Below, piece by piece: positions 1 to 5,580 of a stretch of 5,883 bases of DNA. Source of the DNA: Caldifarciminota bacterium (GTDB lineage: Bacteria > WOR-3 > Hydrothermia > WGAB01); contig WGAB01000165.1 in NCBI GenBank assembly GCA_015489295.1, positions 1-5,883 on the forward strand, in the 5' to 3' direction. The notes beneath the pieces were generated by a model. The model saw nothing but the letters and a program-made list of their open reading frames with translations, made no database searches and was not told the origin of the DNA. The position numbers and the translations under genes were made by a program. The stretch's first letter is position 1. Each line of letters opens with the position of its first letter.

Positions 1-56
1 ATGTCGAAGAACTTGAGGGCGAGGATGCGGCCTTCTTCTACCCGGATCTCGGCCAT
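1..56 (-). CDS. Unidentified protein, N-terminal fragment (cut by window edge)
   Basis: Only the first 18 codons are inside the window, reading MAEIRVEEGRILALKFFD. The ATG lies one codon beyond the udk stop codon (TAG) and happens to be in the same reading frame as udk. No good Shine-Dalgarno sequence is visible just ahead of the ATG, so translation may depend on ribosomes finishing udk. The close spacing places it as the last visible gene of the SurA-like/udk operon. Too little is present to assign a family. The alternating hydrophobic and charged residues would suit an opening beta strand and turn of a soluble protein, but that is a guess. Confidence 0.55.
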   Translation of the reverse strand, partial: MAEIRVEEGRILALKFFD

Positions 57-59
57 CGG

Positions 60-716
60 CTATTGGAGCAGGGGAAGGGCCGATCGGTCGTCGGAGCCCT
101 TCGCCCCCTCCAGGAACCGTTCAATGGTGGAAATCAAAAGTTGCAGGGCCACGTCGTTGAAGCCGCCCTCGGGGATGATGACGTCGGCGTAGCGTTTGGA
201 GGGTTCCACGAATTCCAGGTGCATGAGGCGGACCGTGGACAGGTACTGGTTCACCACGGAATCCATGGTGCGGCCGCGTTCCCGGACGTCCCGGAGGAGG
301 CGGCGGATGAAGCGGATGTCGTCCGGTGTGTCGACGTAGATTTTGATGTCCAGCAGTTCCCGGATCCGGGGTTCATGGAGCACCAGGATGCCCTCCAGAA
401 TGACCACGTCGCCGGGCTCCACCCGGACGGTTTCAGGCAGGCGGCGATGGGTTTTGAAGTCGTATACGGGCCGTTCCACGGGCAGGCCCTGCCTCAGGCG
501 GTGCAGGTGGTGGAGCAGGAGTTCGGTGTCAAAGGCGTCGGGGTGATCGTAGTTGATGGCAGCCCGTTCCTCCAGGGGGAGGTGGTCGAAGCTGCGGTAA
601 TAGGCGTCCTGGGGAAGCACCACCACCCGGGATCCGGCAAAGAACTCCTCGATCCGTTTGGCCACCGTGGTTTTGCCAGAGCCCGTGCCGCCGGCGATGC
701 CGATAAGCAGGGGCAC
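60..716 (-). CDS. udk: Uridine kinase (uridine/cytidine kinase)
   Basis: This cytoplasmic enzyme phosphorylates uridine and cytidine to UMP and CMP using ATP or GTP, in pyrimidine nucleoside salvage. The 218-residue length is normal for bacterial Udk. The P-loop GGTGSGKTT is at residues 9-17, followed by the family signatures QDAYY (36-40), HPDAFD (58-63), YDF (85-87), a Walker-B-like strand ending in EGI (about 104-110), and an arginine-rich lid RRLLRDVRERGR (138-149). The start codon is GTG at 716. It is supported by AAGGAGGG at 724-731, which lies inside the end of the preceding gene, 8 bases from the GTG. Only 3 bases separate it from the stop of the SurA-like gene, so the two are probably co-transcribed and translationally coupled. 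All key motifs are present and it should be active. The related phosphoribulokinase family is less likely given the length and the QDAYY motif. Confidence 0.96.
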   Translation of the reverse strand: MPLLIGIAGGTGSGKTTVAKRIEEFFAGSRVVVLPQDAYYRSFDHLPLEERAAINYDHPDAFDTELLLHHLHRLRQGLPVERPVYDFKTHRRLPETVRVEPGDVVILEGILVLHEPRIRELLDIKIYVDTPDDIRFIRRLLRDVRERGRTMDSVVNQYLSTVRLMHLEFVEPSKRYADVIIPEGGFNDVALQLLISTIERFLEGAKGSDDRSALPLLQ

Positions 717-719
717 GGT

Positions 720-1991
720 TCAGCCCTCCTTGATTTCCACCGGGTACTTTTTGCGGAGTTCCTGGGCCAGCCGGTCCAGTTCGGCCTGGAGTTTGCGTTG
801 TTCCAGGAGAACCTTGAGGTCTTGCTGAACTTCCTCGAAGGACGGCTTGCCGCCGGGTTTGCGGTCCAGCACCTTCAGGATGTAGTAGCCGGCCTCGGTG
901 AGCACCGGTTGGCTGAAGGTGCCCACCTTGAGGGTGTCGGCCACGGTTTTGAGGGGTTCGGGCAGGCTGTTGAGGGGGATGTAGCCGACCAGGCCGCCGT
1001 TTTGCCGGGTGAACTCGTCGTCGGAGTACCGGCGGGCCAGTTCCTCAAAGGGGGTGCCGTCCTTGAGTTTGCGGTACAGGGCCTCAGCCCGGGTTTTGGC
1101 CTTGGCCGAATCGGCCCTGGTAGGCACCGGCCGAATCAGGATCTGGCGCACGTGCACCACATCCCCGTCCTTTTCGTCCACCTTCAGGATATGGAACCCC
1201 GCTTCGTCTTCAATGGGCTTTGAAATCTGGCCGGGCTCCATGTTGGCGAGGGTGTCGTGCAGGGGGCCCTGGATCTGGCTCAGGGGCAGGTAGCCCAGGT
1301 CGCCCCCCAGGTCGCGGGTGGTGGGATCGTCGGAGTACTGCATGGCCAGGGTTTCAAAGTCCTCGCCCTTCAGCAGACGCTGGTACAGGCTTTCTGCCTT
1401 CTTGCGGGCCTTTTCCACCTGCTGGGGAGAGGGCTTGATGCGAATGAGGATGTGGGCCAGCTGGACCATTTCGGGCCTTTCGGGCAGGGAGTCCTTCTTC
1501 TCTTCGTAAAACCTGCGGACCTCATCGGGGGTGACCACGATGCGGGGGCGCAGGTGTTTGTCGATATAACGCTGGATGTACAGTTGCTCCTTTACCCGTT
1601 CCCGATACCGGTCCTTCAGGCTTTCCCGGGTGAGCCCCTCCTGCCGCAATTGCTGTTCAAAGGCCTCTTTGCCCATGGACTGTTCCAGCTGCTGGATCTG
1701 CTGGTCCATGGCCTGTTCCACCTCTTCGGGGGTCACGTGGATGCTGGTATCCTGAAGGGCCTCCAGGTACAGGAGCTTCTGGTTGATGAGTTCGTTGAGG
1801 ACCTGTTCCCGCAGGGCCTGCAGGTTCTGGCCGTTGGTGGGAAACTGGGCCTGCAGGGTGGCAAGGATTTCGTCCACGTCCGACTCCAGAATCACCTGGT
1901 CACCGACCGTGGCGATCACCTTATCCTGGAAGGTTTGGGAGGGCTGCTGGGCCAGGAGCATCGCGGGCAACAGAAGGTGCATGATGGTCAT
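720..1991 (-). CDS. surA: SurA-like periplasmic peptidyl-prolyl isomerase/chaperone, two parvulin domains
   Basis: Proteins of this type assist folding of exported and outer-membrane proteins. The 423-residue product begins with a short hydrophobic signal-like segment (residues 3-14, ending LLA before QQ). A SurA N-terminal chaperone region follows (about 22-150; note the DKVIATVGDQVILESDVD stretch), then two parvulin domains (about 176-273 and 278-375) and a charged C-terminal helix. Domain 1 keeps both conserved parvulin histidines: H180 in AHILI and H267 in AGFHILKV. Domain 2 has Q283 and Y370 at those places, so it may be inactive. The start at 1991 is set by GAGGAGGT, whose GGAGG is at 2002-2006, 10 bases away; a second ATG at 1982 is too far. 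The 74 bases before the gene hold a possible -10 (TATATT, 2035-2040) but no clear -35. It is followed at 3 bases by udk. The signal peptide is short, so a lipid- or membrane-anchored form cannot be excluded. The exact orthology to E. coli SurA is inferred from architecture. Confidence 0.9.
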   Translation of the reverse strand: MTIMHLLLPAMLLAQQPSQTFQDKVIATVGDQVILESDVDEILATLQAQFPTNGQNLQALREQVLNELINQKLLYLEALQDTSIHVTPEEVEQAMDQQIQQLEQSMGKEAFEQQLRQEGLTRESLKDRYRERVKEQLYIQRYIDKHLRPRIVVTPDEVRRFYEEKKDSLPERPEMVQLAHILIRIKPSPQQVEKARKKAESLYQRLLKGEDFETLAMQYSDDPTTRDLGGDLGYLPLSQIQGPLHDTLANMEPGQISKPIEDEAGFHILKVDEKDGDVVHVRQILIRPVPTRADSAKAKTRAEALYRKLKDGTPFEELARRYSDDEFTRQNGGLVGYIPLNSLPEPLKTVADTLKVGTFSQPVLTEAGYYILKVLDRKPGGKPSFEEVQQDLKVLLEQRKLQAELDRLAQELRKKYPVEIKEG

Positions 1992-2065
1992 TCTTTTCTA
2001 ACCTCCTCGCATGGGCTTTGCCAAACTGCCGTTAAATATACAGCAGGGGAATCCCCCGGCGGCTT

Positions 2066-2383
2066 TCAGGCGTTCCCCGGTTCCTCGGACGAACGCGAGG
2101 AAAGGGCCAGGTAGTTGATCCGAAGGTTGGAAAGTTGAAACTCCAGGTCCTTGAGGGCCTCGGCCGGCACCGCGGCGGCCTTCAGGAGGTCCAGCAGCCG
2201 CTCGGTGGCATCGATGGCCAGCCTGGCCTGGTGGAGATCCCGGTGCTGGGTACCGGTTTCGGGGTGCGACACGGTGCCGAGGAAGGCCCAGGCCTTCTGG
2301 ACCAGCTGGGCCGCTGTGATCAGCAAAAGATCGGACACCTTGAGGGGTTCGGCGGGAGTCTGGTCTCTCTTCTCCTTGGCCAT
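2066..2383 (-). CDS. DUF1844 family protein
   Basis: This is a small soluble protein of about 105 residues with no signal peptide or membrane segment. From about residue 15 it matches my memory of the DUF1844 pattern: a helix containing VSDLLLITAAQLVQKAWAFLG, then the HPETG turn (about 40-44), an LHQARLAIDATERLLDLL helix, and a final helix ending in LEFQLSNLRINYL. The family is widespread in diverse bacteria and has no known biochemical role. I chose ATG at 2383 rather than the GTG immediately before it at 2386, because GGAGG (2390-2394) is 6 bases from the ATG but only 3 from the GTG. It is transcribed toward the SurA-like gene across a 74-base gap and may be the first gene of that operon. 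The final residues are polar and probably disordered. Confidence 0.85.
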   Translation of the reverse strand: MAKEKRDQTPAEPLKVSDLLLITAAQLVQKAWAFLGTVSHPETGTQHRDLHQARLAIDATERLLDLLKAAAVPAEALKDLEFQLSNLRINYLALSSRSSEEPGNA

Positions 2384-2406
2384 CACCGTCCTCCGAAAGG
2401 CTTTAC

Positions 2407-2436
2407 ATTATGCGGCACAGGGAGCCGCTGGAGCAA
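2407..2436 (-). promoter_or_regulatory. Candidate sigma-70 promoter for the DUF1844 gene
   Basis: On the minus strand, TTGCTC (2431-2436) is separated by 18 bases from CATAAT (2407-2412). The match is moderate (TTG kept in the -35; five of six in the -10), and it would give a leader of only about 15 bases before the DUF1844 start, with the ribosome binding site in that leader. The spacer contains the inverted repeat GCGGC/GCCGC. Confidence 0.4.
2412..2428. repeat. Short inverted repeat between divergent genes
   Basis: GCGGC (2412-2416) and GCCGC (2424-2428) form perfect 5-base arms with a 7-base loop. The repeat falls inside the candidate DUF1844 promoter and upstream of the plus-strand KTSC-like gene. 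It could be a small hairpin or an operator, but such short repeats are frequent by chance in G+C-rich DNA. Confidence 0.3.
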
Positions 2437-2470
2437 TTCCTGCGGCCAGTCTTCAAGCAAGGAGGGAATC

Positions 2471-2698
2471 ATGGAACGTTATCTGAACCTCGGTGGCAAT
2501 TCGGGCGTTGAGGCCTATGAGATCGGCGAGGACTACATCCGGGTGCAGTTCGCCGATGGTTCGGTGTACCTCTACACCTATGCCAGCGCAGGCCGGGAAC
2601 ACATCGAGCGCATGAAGGAACTGGCCCGCCGGGGGCAGGGCCTGAACGGTTACATCAACCGCTATGTGCGGAAGGCCTACGAGCGGAAGGAGCGGTAA
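2471..2698 (+). CDS. Small KTSC-like protein (75 aa), function unknown
   Basis: The start is fixed by AAGGAGG at 2459-2465, five bases ahead of the ATG; the open frame extends further upstream, but that part is only the shadow of DUF1844. The protein is soluble and basic, with no signal peptide. Residues 1-40 read as short beta strands (NSGVEAYEIGEDYIRVQF, then ADGSVYLYTY), followed by a helix (HIERMKELARRGQGLNGYI) and a basic tail (YVRKAYERKER). The DGSVYLY strand and the late GLNGYINRYVRK motif resemble the KTSC domain and a group of similar small hypothetical proteins I recall from other bacteria. The basic tail could bind nucleic acid, which is inference only. The gene stands alone on the plus strand between two minus-strand operons. 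No clear promoter is visible in the 87 bases before it. Confidence 0.85.
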   Translation: MERYLNLGGNSGVEAYEIGEDYIRVQFADGSVYLYTYASAGREHIERMKELARRGQGLNGYINRYVRKAYERKER

Positions 2699-2701
2699 CG
2701 G

Positions 2702-3313
2702 TTACATCAGGTGCAGCCAGTCGGAGAGCAGGAAGCCGACGCGGCCGATGAGGAGCGACACCCGGGCCATCACGGTGTAGCCGAAGGTGGCGCCGAAGGC
2801 CACCATGATGAAGTAGATGCCGATGCGGGCGATCCAGCCCATGACGCCGGTGTGCTCCCGGGAAAAGTAGAAGTAGAGCAGGGAGGTGAGCACGCCGAGC
2901 ACCAGCAAGAAGTTGTTCACCGAGGCCAGGGGGTTCAGGATCGTGGCCTGCAGTTGGGGGAACAGCAGGCCCTGGAGCACGCCGGTGATGGCGAGGCCCG
3001 CTCCCAGGCCGATGGCAAAGGCCATGGGATACCGCGACCACCAGCCGTACCGGGGCACCAGGCGGAAGAGCATCAGAAGGCCCAGCACCGTGGGGATCAG
3101 CAGGAGGTCCTTGCCCAGCCAGCCGTGCTGCCGGATGCCCACCACCAGGTTGGGGTAGACCGTGAAACTCCACAGGTACAGGAACCAGAAGGCGGCGGAA
3201 ACCCCAATGTACAGGTGCTCCACAGCCTTGTACACCGGGTTGTCGCCGTACAGGAAGCTGAAGATGGCAAGCGTCAGGAAGGCCGCAATCCAGATGCCGA
3301 TTACCGTCGCCAT
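2702..3313 (-). CDS. Six-helix integral membrane protein, last gene of membrane cassette
   Basis: The 203-residue product has about six transmembrane helices, near residues 4-22, 33-58, 69-86, 96-118, 134-151 and 158-180. The most recognisable stretch is YGDNPVYKAVEHLYIGVSAA (22-41) between helices 1 and 2. I recall similar DNP-x-Y/F and EH-LxxGVSA patterns in uncharacterised membrane proteins of other phyla, so this stretch is probably the family signature. The conserved glutamate-histidine pair at the start of helix 2 could be functional. The start at 3313 lies 13 bases inside the preceding gene, with a G-rich stretch about 10 bases ahead as the only ribosome binding site, so translation is probably coupled. 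The stop is 3 bases from the stop of the convergent KTSC-like gene. No catalytic motif or known transporter signature is visible. Confidence 0.85.
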   Translation of the reverse strand: MATVIGIWIAAFLTLAIFSFLYGDNPVYKAVEHLYIGVSAAFWFLYLWSFTVYPNLVVGIRQHGWLGKDLLLIPTVLGLLMLFRLVPRYGWWSRYPMAFAIGLGAGLAITGVLQGLLFPQLQATILNPLASVNNFLLVLGVLTSLLYFYFSREHTGVMGWIARIGIYFIMVAFGATFGYTVMARVSLLIGRVGFLLSDWLHLM

Positions 3314-4095
3314 TGTTTCCAGAACCCCCAGTTGCCGTACAGGATGAACAGGATGATCAGGAGGTGCACCACGGCCTGGGCCGGCATCCCCCGGGAGGCC
3401 AGGCCGGGCCGCTGGATCAGGGTTTCGTACTCGGCCGCGCCCTTCAGGCCCGCCAGCATGCCCACGAGTTGCCGGGACTGCAAATAGGGGTAGGTTTCGG
3501 GCCCCATCACGGCGGTGACCCCCACCAGCAGTTTGACCCCGAAGCGGGCCTGGGCGAACTGGATCCAGGAGCCGTAGGTGCCGCCGGAGGCCAGATCAAT
3601 CACGAGGGCGATGTCGTTGTAGTTGTGGACCCCCCGGAACATGGGCAGGGAATCTAGGGGATGGCCCTGGGCGTCCTCCGGAAAGATGTCGCGGATCTCC
3701 TGACCCAGGGACACGATCACGGCCTCCAGGCCGGGTTTGTAGCCCAGGTTGGCGTAGTCCACGCCGTAGCGCTTGCCGAAGCGCCGGGCCACCTTTTCCA
3801 GCACCTGGATGCCGTTGGGCAGGTCCAGGGCGCTCTGCAGCGAGAGCACGGCCACCCGCAGGTTGCGGCGGAACAGGTGTTCCAGCAGGGCCTCGTACAT
3901 GGGGTTCATCTCGGGCATGGTGCTGGGGCCGAAGTCAATGCCCACGAGTACGAGGGAGCTTTCGGGCAGGGCCTCAATGGCGTCGTAGGCGGCCTTTACC
4001 GGCGGCGAAGGCTCCACCCGGGCGCGGATTCCGAGGAGCAGGGGCACGGCCACGGCCAGGAACACCAGGGTATAGATGATGCGGCGGGCGGTCAT
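3301..4095 (-). CDS. Membrane-anchored protein with large, probably periplasmic domain; third gene of cassette
   Basis: The 264-residue product has one transmembrane helix at each end (about 5-23 and 239-257) and a soluble domain of roughly 210 residues between them. Arginines before helix 1 (MTARR) and after helix 2 (KQWRR) suggest both ends are cytoplasmic and the domain is periplasmic. The domain alternates hydrophobic strands and helices like a Rossmann-type alpha/beta fold: SLVLVGIDFGPSTMPEMNP (47-65), LRVAVLSL (79-86), LEAVIVSLG (123-131), DIALVIDLASGGTYGSW (161-177), VKLLVGVTAVMGPETYPYL (187-205). The motifs DFGPST-PE-NP and the late GMLAGLKGAAEYE (212-224) look like conserved family signatures. 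I chose ATG 4095 because it forms an ATGA overlap with the preceding stop and begins a proper membrane anchor; a longer reading frame upstream is only a shadow. A ligand-sensing or substrate-binding role is possible but unproven. Confidence 0.85.
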   Translation of the reverse strand: MTARRIIYTLVFLAVAVPLLLGIRARVEPSPPVKAAYDAIEALPESSLVLVGIDFGPSTMPEMNPMYEALLEHLFRRNLRVAVLSLQSALDLPNGIQVLEKVARRFGKRYGVDYANLGYKPGLEAVIVSLGQEIRDIFPEDAQGHPLDSLPMFRGVHNYNDIALVIDLASGGTYGSWIQFAQARFGVKLLVGVTAVMGPETYPYLQSRQLVGMLAGLKGAAEYETLIQRPGLASRGMPAQAVVHLLIILFILYGNWGFWKQWRR

Positions 4096-4703
4096 CGCAG
4101 GTACGGCCGTTCCAGGCCGAAGAGGATGCGCAGGGCCATGCCGATGGCGCCCAGGGCGACCCCGATCTGGATGCCCCGCTGGGCGGCCAGGTTCGGGATG
4201 GCCATGATCCACTCGGTAATGCCGGCAAAGGTGTGTTCGGTCCAGGGAATCCGGCCCAGCATGACGATGACGGCGGCGAGAAGCAGCAAGAGGGCTTCCA
4301 TGTTGCGGATGCGGAACGCCCGGAAGGCGGCGGAGGCCAGGAAGAAGGCGAGCAGCGAGAACATGGTGGATTGTAAGGGTGCCAGCACATAGCCGTACAC
4401 CCACATGAGGGGCGAGTAGGGGTCAAAGGCGTTGCCCTGGAAAAAGGCGTAGATGCCCACGGCCAGGGTGCCGAAGAAGCCGAAGAGCAGGATCAGGGAG
4501 TAAGGCACGTTCTGCCCGCGCTGCAGGTTGCGGAGGTGGCTCTGGATCAGGTTGATGAGGCCCACCACCAGGGCGAAGGCGCCCACGATGGTGTACCAGA
4601 GGAGCAGGGTTTGCTGGGCTCCGCGCAGGGGCTTTACGAAGAAGGCCACCAGGATCCAGAGCCCGATGACCACCGAGAGCACAAAGGGACCGGTGCGTTT
4701 CAT
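4092..4703 (-). CDS. Six-helix integral membrane protein, second gene of cassette
   Basis: The product has 203 residues and about six transmembrane helices, near 5-23, 33-53, 68-89, 101-126, 135-151 and 177-196. A basic loop follows helix 2 (QSHLRNLQRGQ, 54-64) and another lies between helices 4 and 5 (FRAFRIRN), consistent with a cytoplasmic N-terminus. A larger polar loop (about 152-176, with IPWTEHTFAGITEW) lies between helices 5 and 6 and may face the periplasm. No known transporter or enzyme motif is visible. It overlaps both neighbours by the 4-base ATGA arrangement (4700-4703 and 4092-4095), a strong sign of translational coupling and shared stoichiometry. It has the same length as the last gene of the cassette, but I see no convincing sequence similarity between the two. 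Confidence 0.85.
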   Translation of the reverse strand: MKRTGPFVLSVVIGLWILVAFFVKPLRGAQQTLLLWYTIVGAFALVVGLINLIQSHLRNLQRGQNVPYSLILLFGFFGTLAVGIYAFFQGNAFDPYSPLMWVYGYVLAPLQSTMFSLLAFFLASAAFRAFRIRNMEALLLLLAAVIVMLGRIPWTEHTFAGITEWIMAIPNLAAQRGIQIGVALGAIGMALRILFGLERPYLR

Positions 4704-5503
4704 CGTGTGTTCAAAAGCGGTGCGAGGTCAATGCCGAAGATCTTGAGCACCACGGCCACGAGCAGGAACAGGGCGATGCCGGCCTTGGCCCAGTCTTCGG
4801 CCTTGATGCTGCCCAGCAGGTTGGGTTCGCGGGAGAGCACGGCCGAGGCGGCCAGCATTTCCTCGCCGATGAGCACATAGTCGCAGGCCACAACGAAGAA
4901 GGGCAGCTGGGTGGTGGCGGTGGTGCCCGCGATCTGGATGGCGCCCACGCTCTGGGCGGTTTCGGCCAGGATCAGGCTTTCGGCGTAGAAGTAGCCCTGC
5001 AGGAACACAGCGCCGGGTTTTTCCCGCAGCATCACGCCGTCCACGCCGGCGGCATACCCGAACTGGTCGGAGGTAAGGTAGAACACGGAGGCTTCGGAGA
5101 TGAGGTCGGGCCGGCCGGCGCTCTGGTACGCCTCCTTCACGATCTCCTGGGCGGTGGTCATCACGATGGGGTCGGCGTTGGGCATGAGGAAGCCCACCTG
5201 GTACTCGGCGGCCTTCTGGGCCACGCGCCGCAGGATGCCCATGGCGGCGAGCACGGCGATGTTGTTGAGCCCGAGGATGCCGGTGGCGAAGAGCACCGGG
5301 CGCCCCATCTCGGCGGCCCGGCCCACGGCGTCGTCCAGGGCTTCGAGCCCGGGGATCCGGCGCAGATGGATCTCCTGGGTGCGGGCTTTGCGGATCCAGT
5401 AGAGGAACAGGGCGGCCAGGGCCAGGATGACCAGCAGGATGCCGGTTTTCTGCGCCTCAAACATGGCGAAGAGGATACCGCCCATCCCCGAACCCTGCAA
5501 CAC
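4700..5503 (-). CDS. DUF6754-like membrane-anchored protein, first gene of cassette
   Basis: The product has up to 267 residues, with transmembrane segments near 19-37 and 241-257 and a soluble domain of about 200 residues between them. Basic residues just after helix 1 (WIRKARTQEIHLRR) suggest this domain is cytoplasmic. Likely conserved motifs are GRPVLFATGILGLNN (67-81), NADPIVMTTAQEIVKEAY (109-126), FGYAAGVDG (148-156), and CDYVLIGEEMLAASAVL (207-223). These match what I remember of DUF6754, a family of unknown function; I could not search to confirm. A distant ClpP/crotonase-like fold is another possibility, without a recognisable catalytic set. The start is uncertain: GTG at 5503 gives 267 residues but has no ribosome binding site; ATG at 5485 gives 261 residues and has AGGG about 7 bases ahead, so it is a serious alternative. 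It overlaps the next gene by ATGA. Confidence 0.8.
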   Translation of the reverse strand: MLQGSGMGGILFAMFEAQKTGILLVILALAALFLYWIRKARTQEIHLRRIPGLEALDDAVGRAAEMGRPVLFATGILGLNNIAVLAAMGILRRVAQKAAEYQVGFLMPNADPIVMTTAQEIVKEAYQSAGRPDLISEASVFYLTSDQFGYAAGVDGVMLREKPGAVFLQGYFYAESLILAETAQSVGAIQIAGTTATTQLPFFVVACDYVLIGEEMLAASAVLSREPNLLGSIKAEDWAKAGIALFLLVAVVLKIFGIDLAPLLNTR

Positions 5504-5512
5504 ATCCCGGCT

Positions 5513-5541
5513 TTGACATGTTCCACTTACAAGACTATAAT
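5513..5541 (+). promoter_or_regulatory. Exact consensus sigma-70 promoter for the exported coiled-coil protein
   Basis: TTGACA at 5513-5518 and TATAAT at 5536-5541 are separated by 17 bases, the ideal spacing. Transcription would start near 5548, giving a leader of about 33 bases that contains AGGAGGT (5568-5574), 6 bases before the ATG at 5581. All twelve promoter bases match the housekeeping consensus, so strong expression is expected unless a repressor acts here. Confidence 0.8.
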
Positions 5542-5562
5542 GGCCCTGTTGAGAAAAATAAT
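5534..5562 (-). promoter_or_regulatory. Weak candidate promoter for the membrane cassette
   Basis: On the minus strand TATAGT (5534-5539) is a good -10, but the upstream -35 region is poor (ATTATT at 17 bases or TTATTT at 16). This -10 overlaps the -10 of the strong plus-strand promoter, so the two could compete for RNA polymerase. It would place transcription start near 5527, with a leader of about 24 bases to the GTG or 42 to the ATG. Confidence 0.3.
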
Positions 5563-5580
5563 CCGACAGGAGGTTATCCC

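Noticed and set aside
63..1223. Long plus-strand open frame of 386 codons opposite udk and the SurA-like gene
   Set aside because: It lies wholly opposite well-supported genes, crosses their junction, has low-complexity Gly/Val/His/Gln composition and no ribosome binding site. It is an antisense shadow caused by high G+C.
1257..2114. Plus-strand open frame of 285 codons opposite the SurA-like gene
   Set aside because: It is antisense to a clear two-parvulin protein, leucine/glycine-rich without any domain, and runs through the real ribosome binding site region of that gene.
2135..2470. N-terminal extension of the small KTSC-like gene
   Set aside because: It is antisense to DUF1844. AAGGAGG five bases before the ATG at 2471 marks the real start.
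2695..2705. GTAACGGTTAC palindrome as a bidirectional terminator
   Set aside because: The arms are only 5 bases with a one-base loop and no T tract; the symmetry comes from two facing TAA stop codons.
2711..4392. Several plus-strand open frames opposite the membrane cassette
   Set aside because: Their products are His/Gln/Gly/Glu-rich with no hydrophobic core pattern, the typical mirror of membrane-protein codons. The minus-strand frames have membrane helices and neat ATGA overlaps.
4096..4404. N-terminal extension of the third cassette gene upstream of 4095
   Set aside because: The extension is Arg/Pro/His-rich shadow sequence of the preceding membrane gene; the ATG at 4095 starts a normal membrane anchor and gives an ATGA overlap.
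2702..4703. The two 203-residue membrane proteins as tandem duplicates
   Set aside because: They share length and helix number, but I see no matching motifs; for example, the GDNP/EH region of one is absent from the other.
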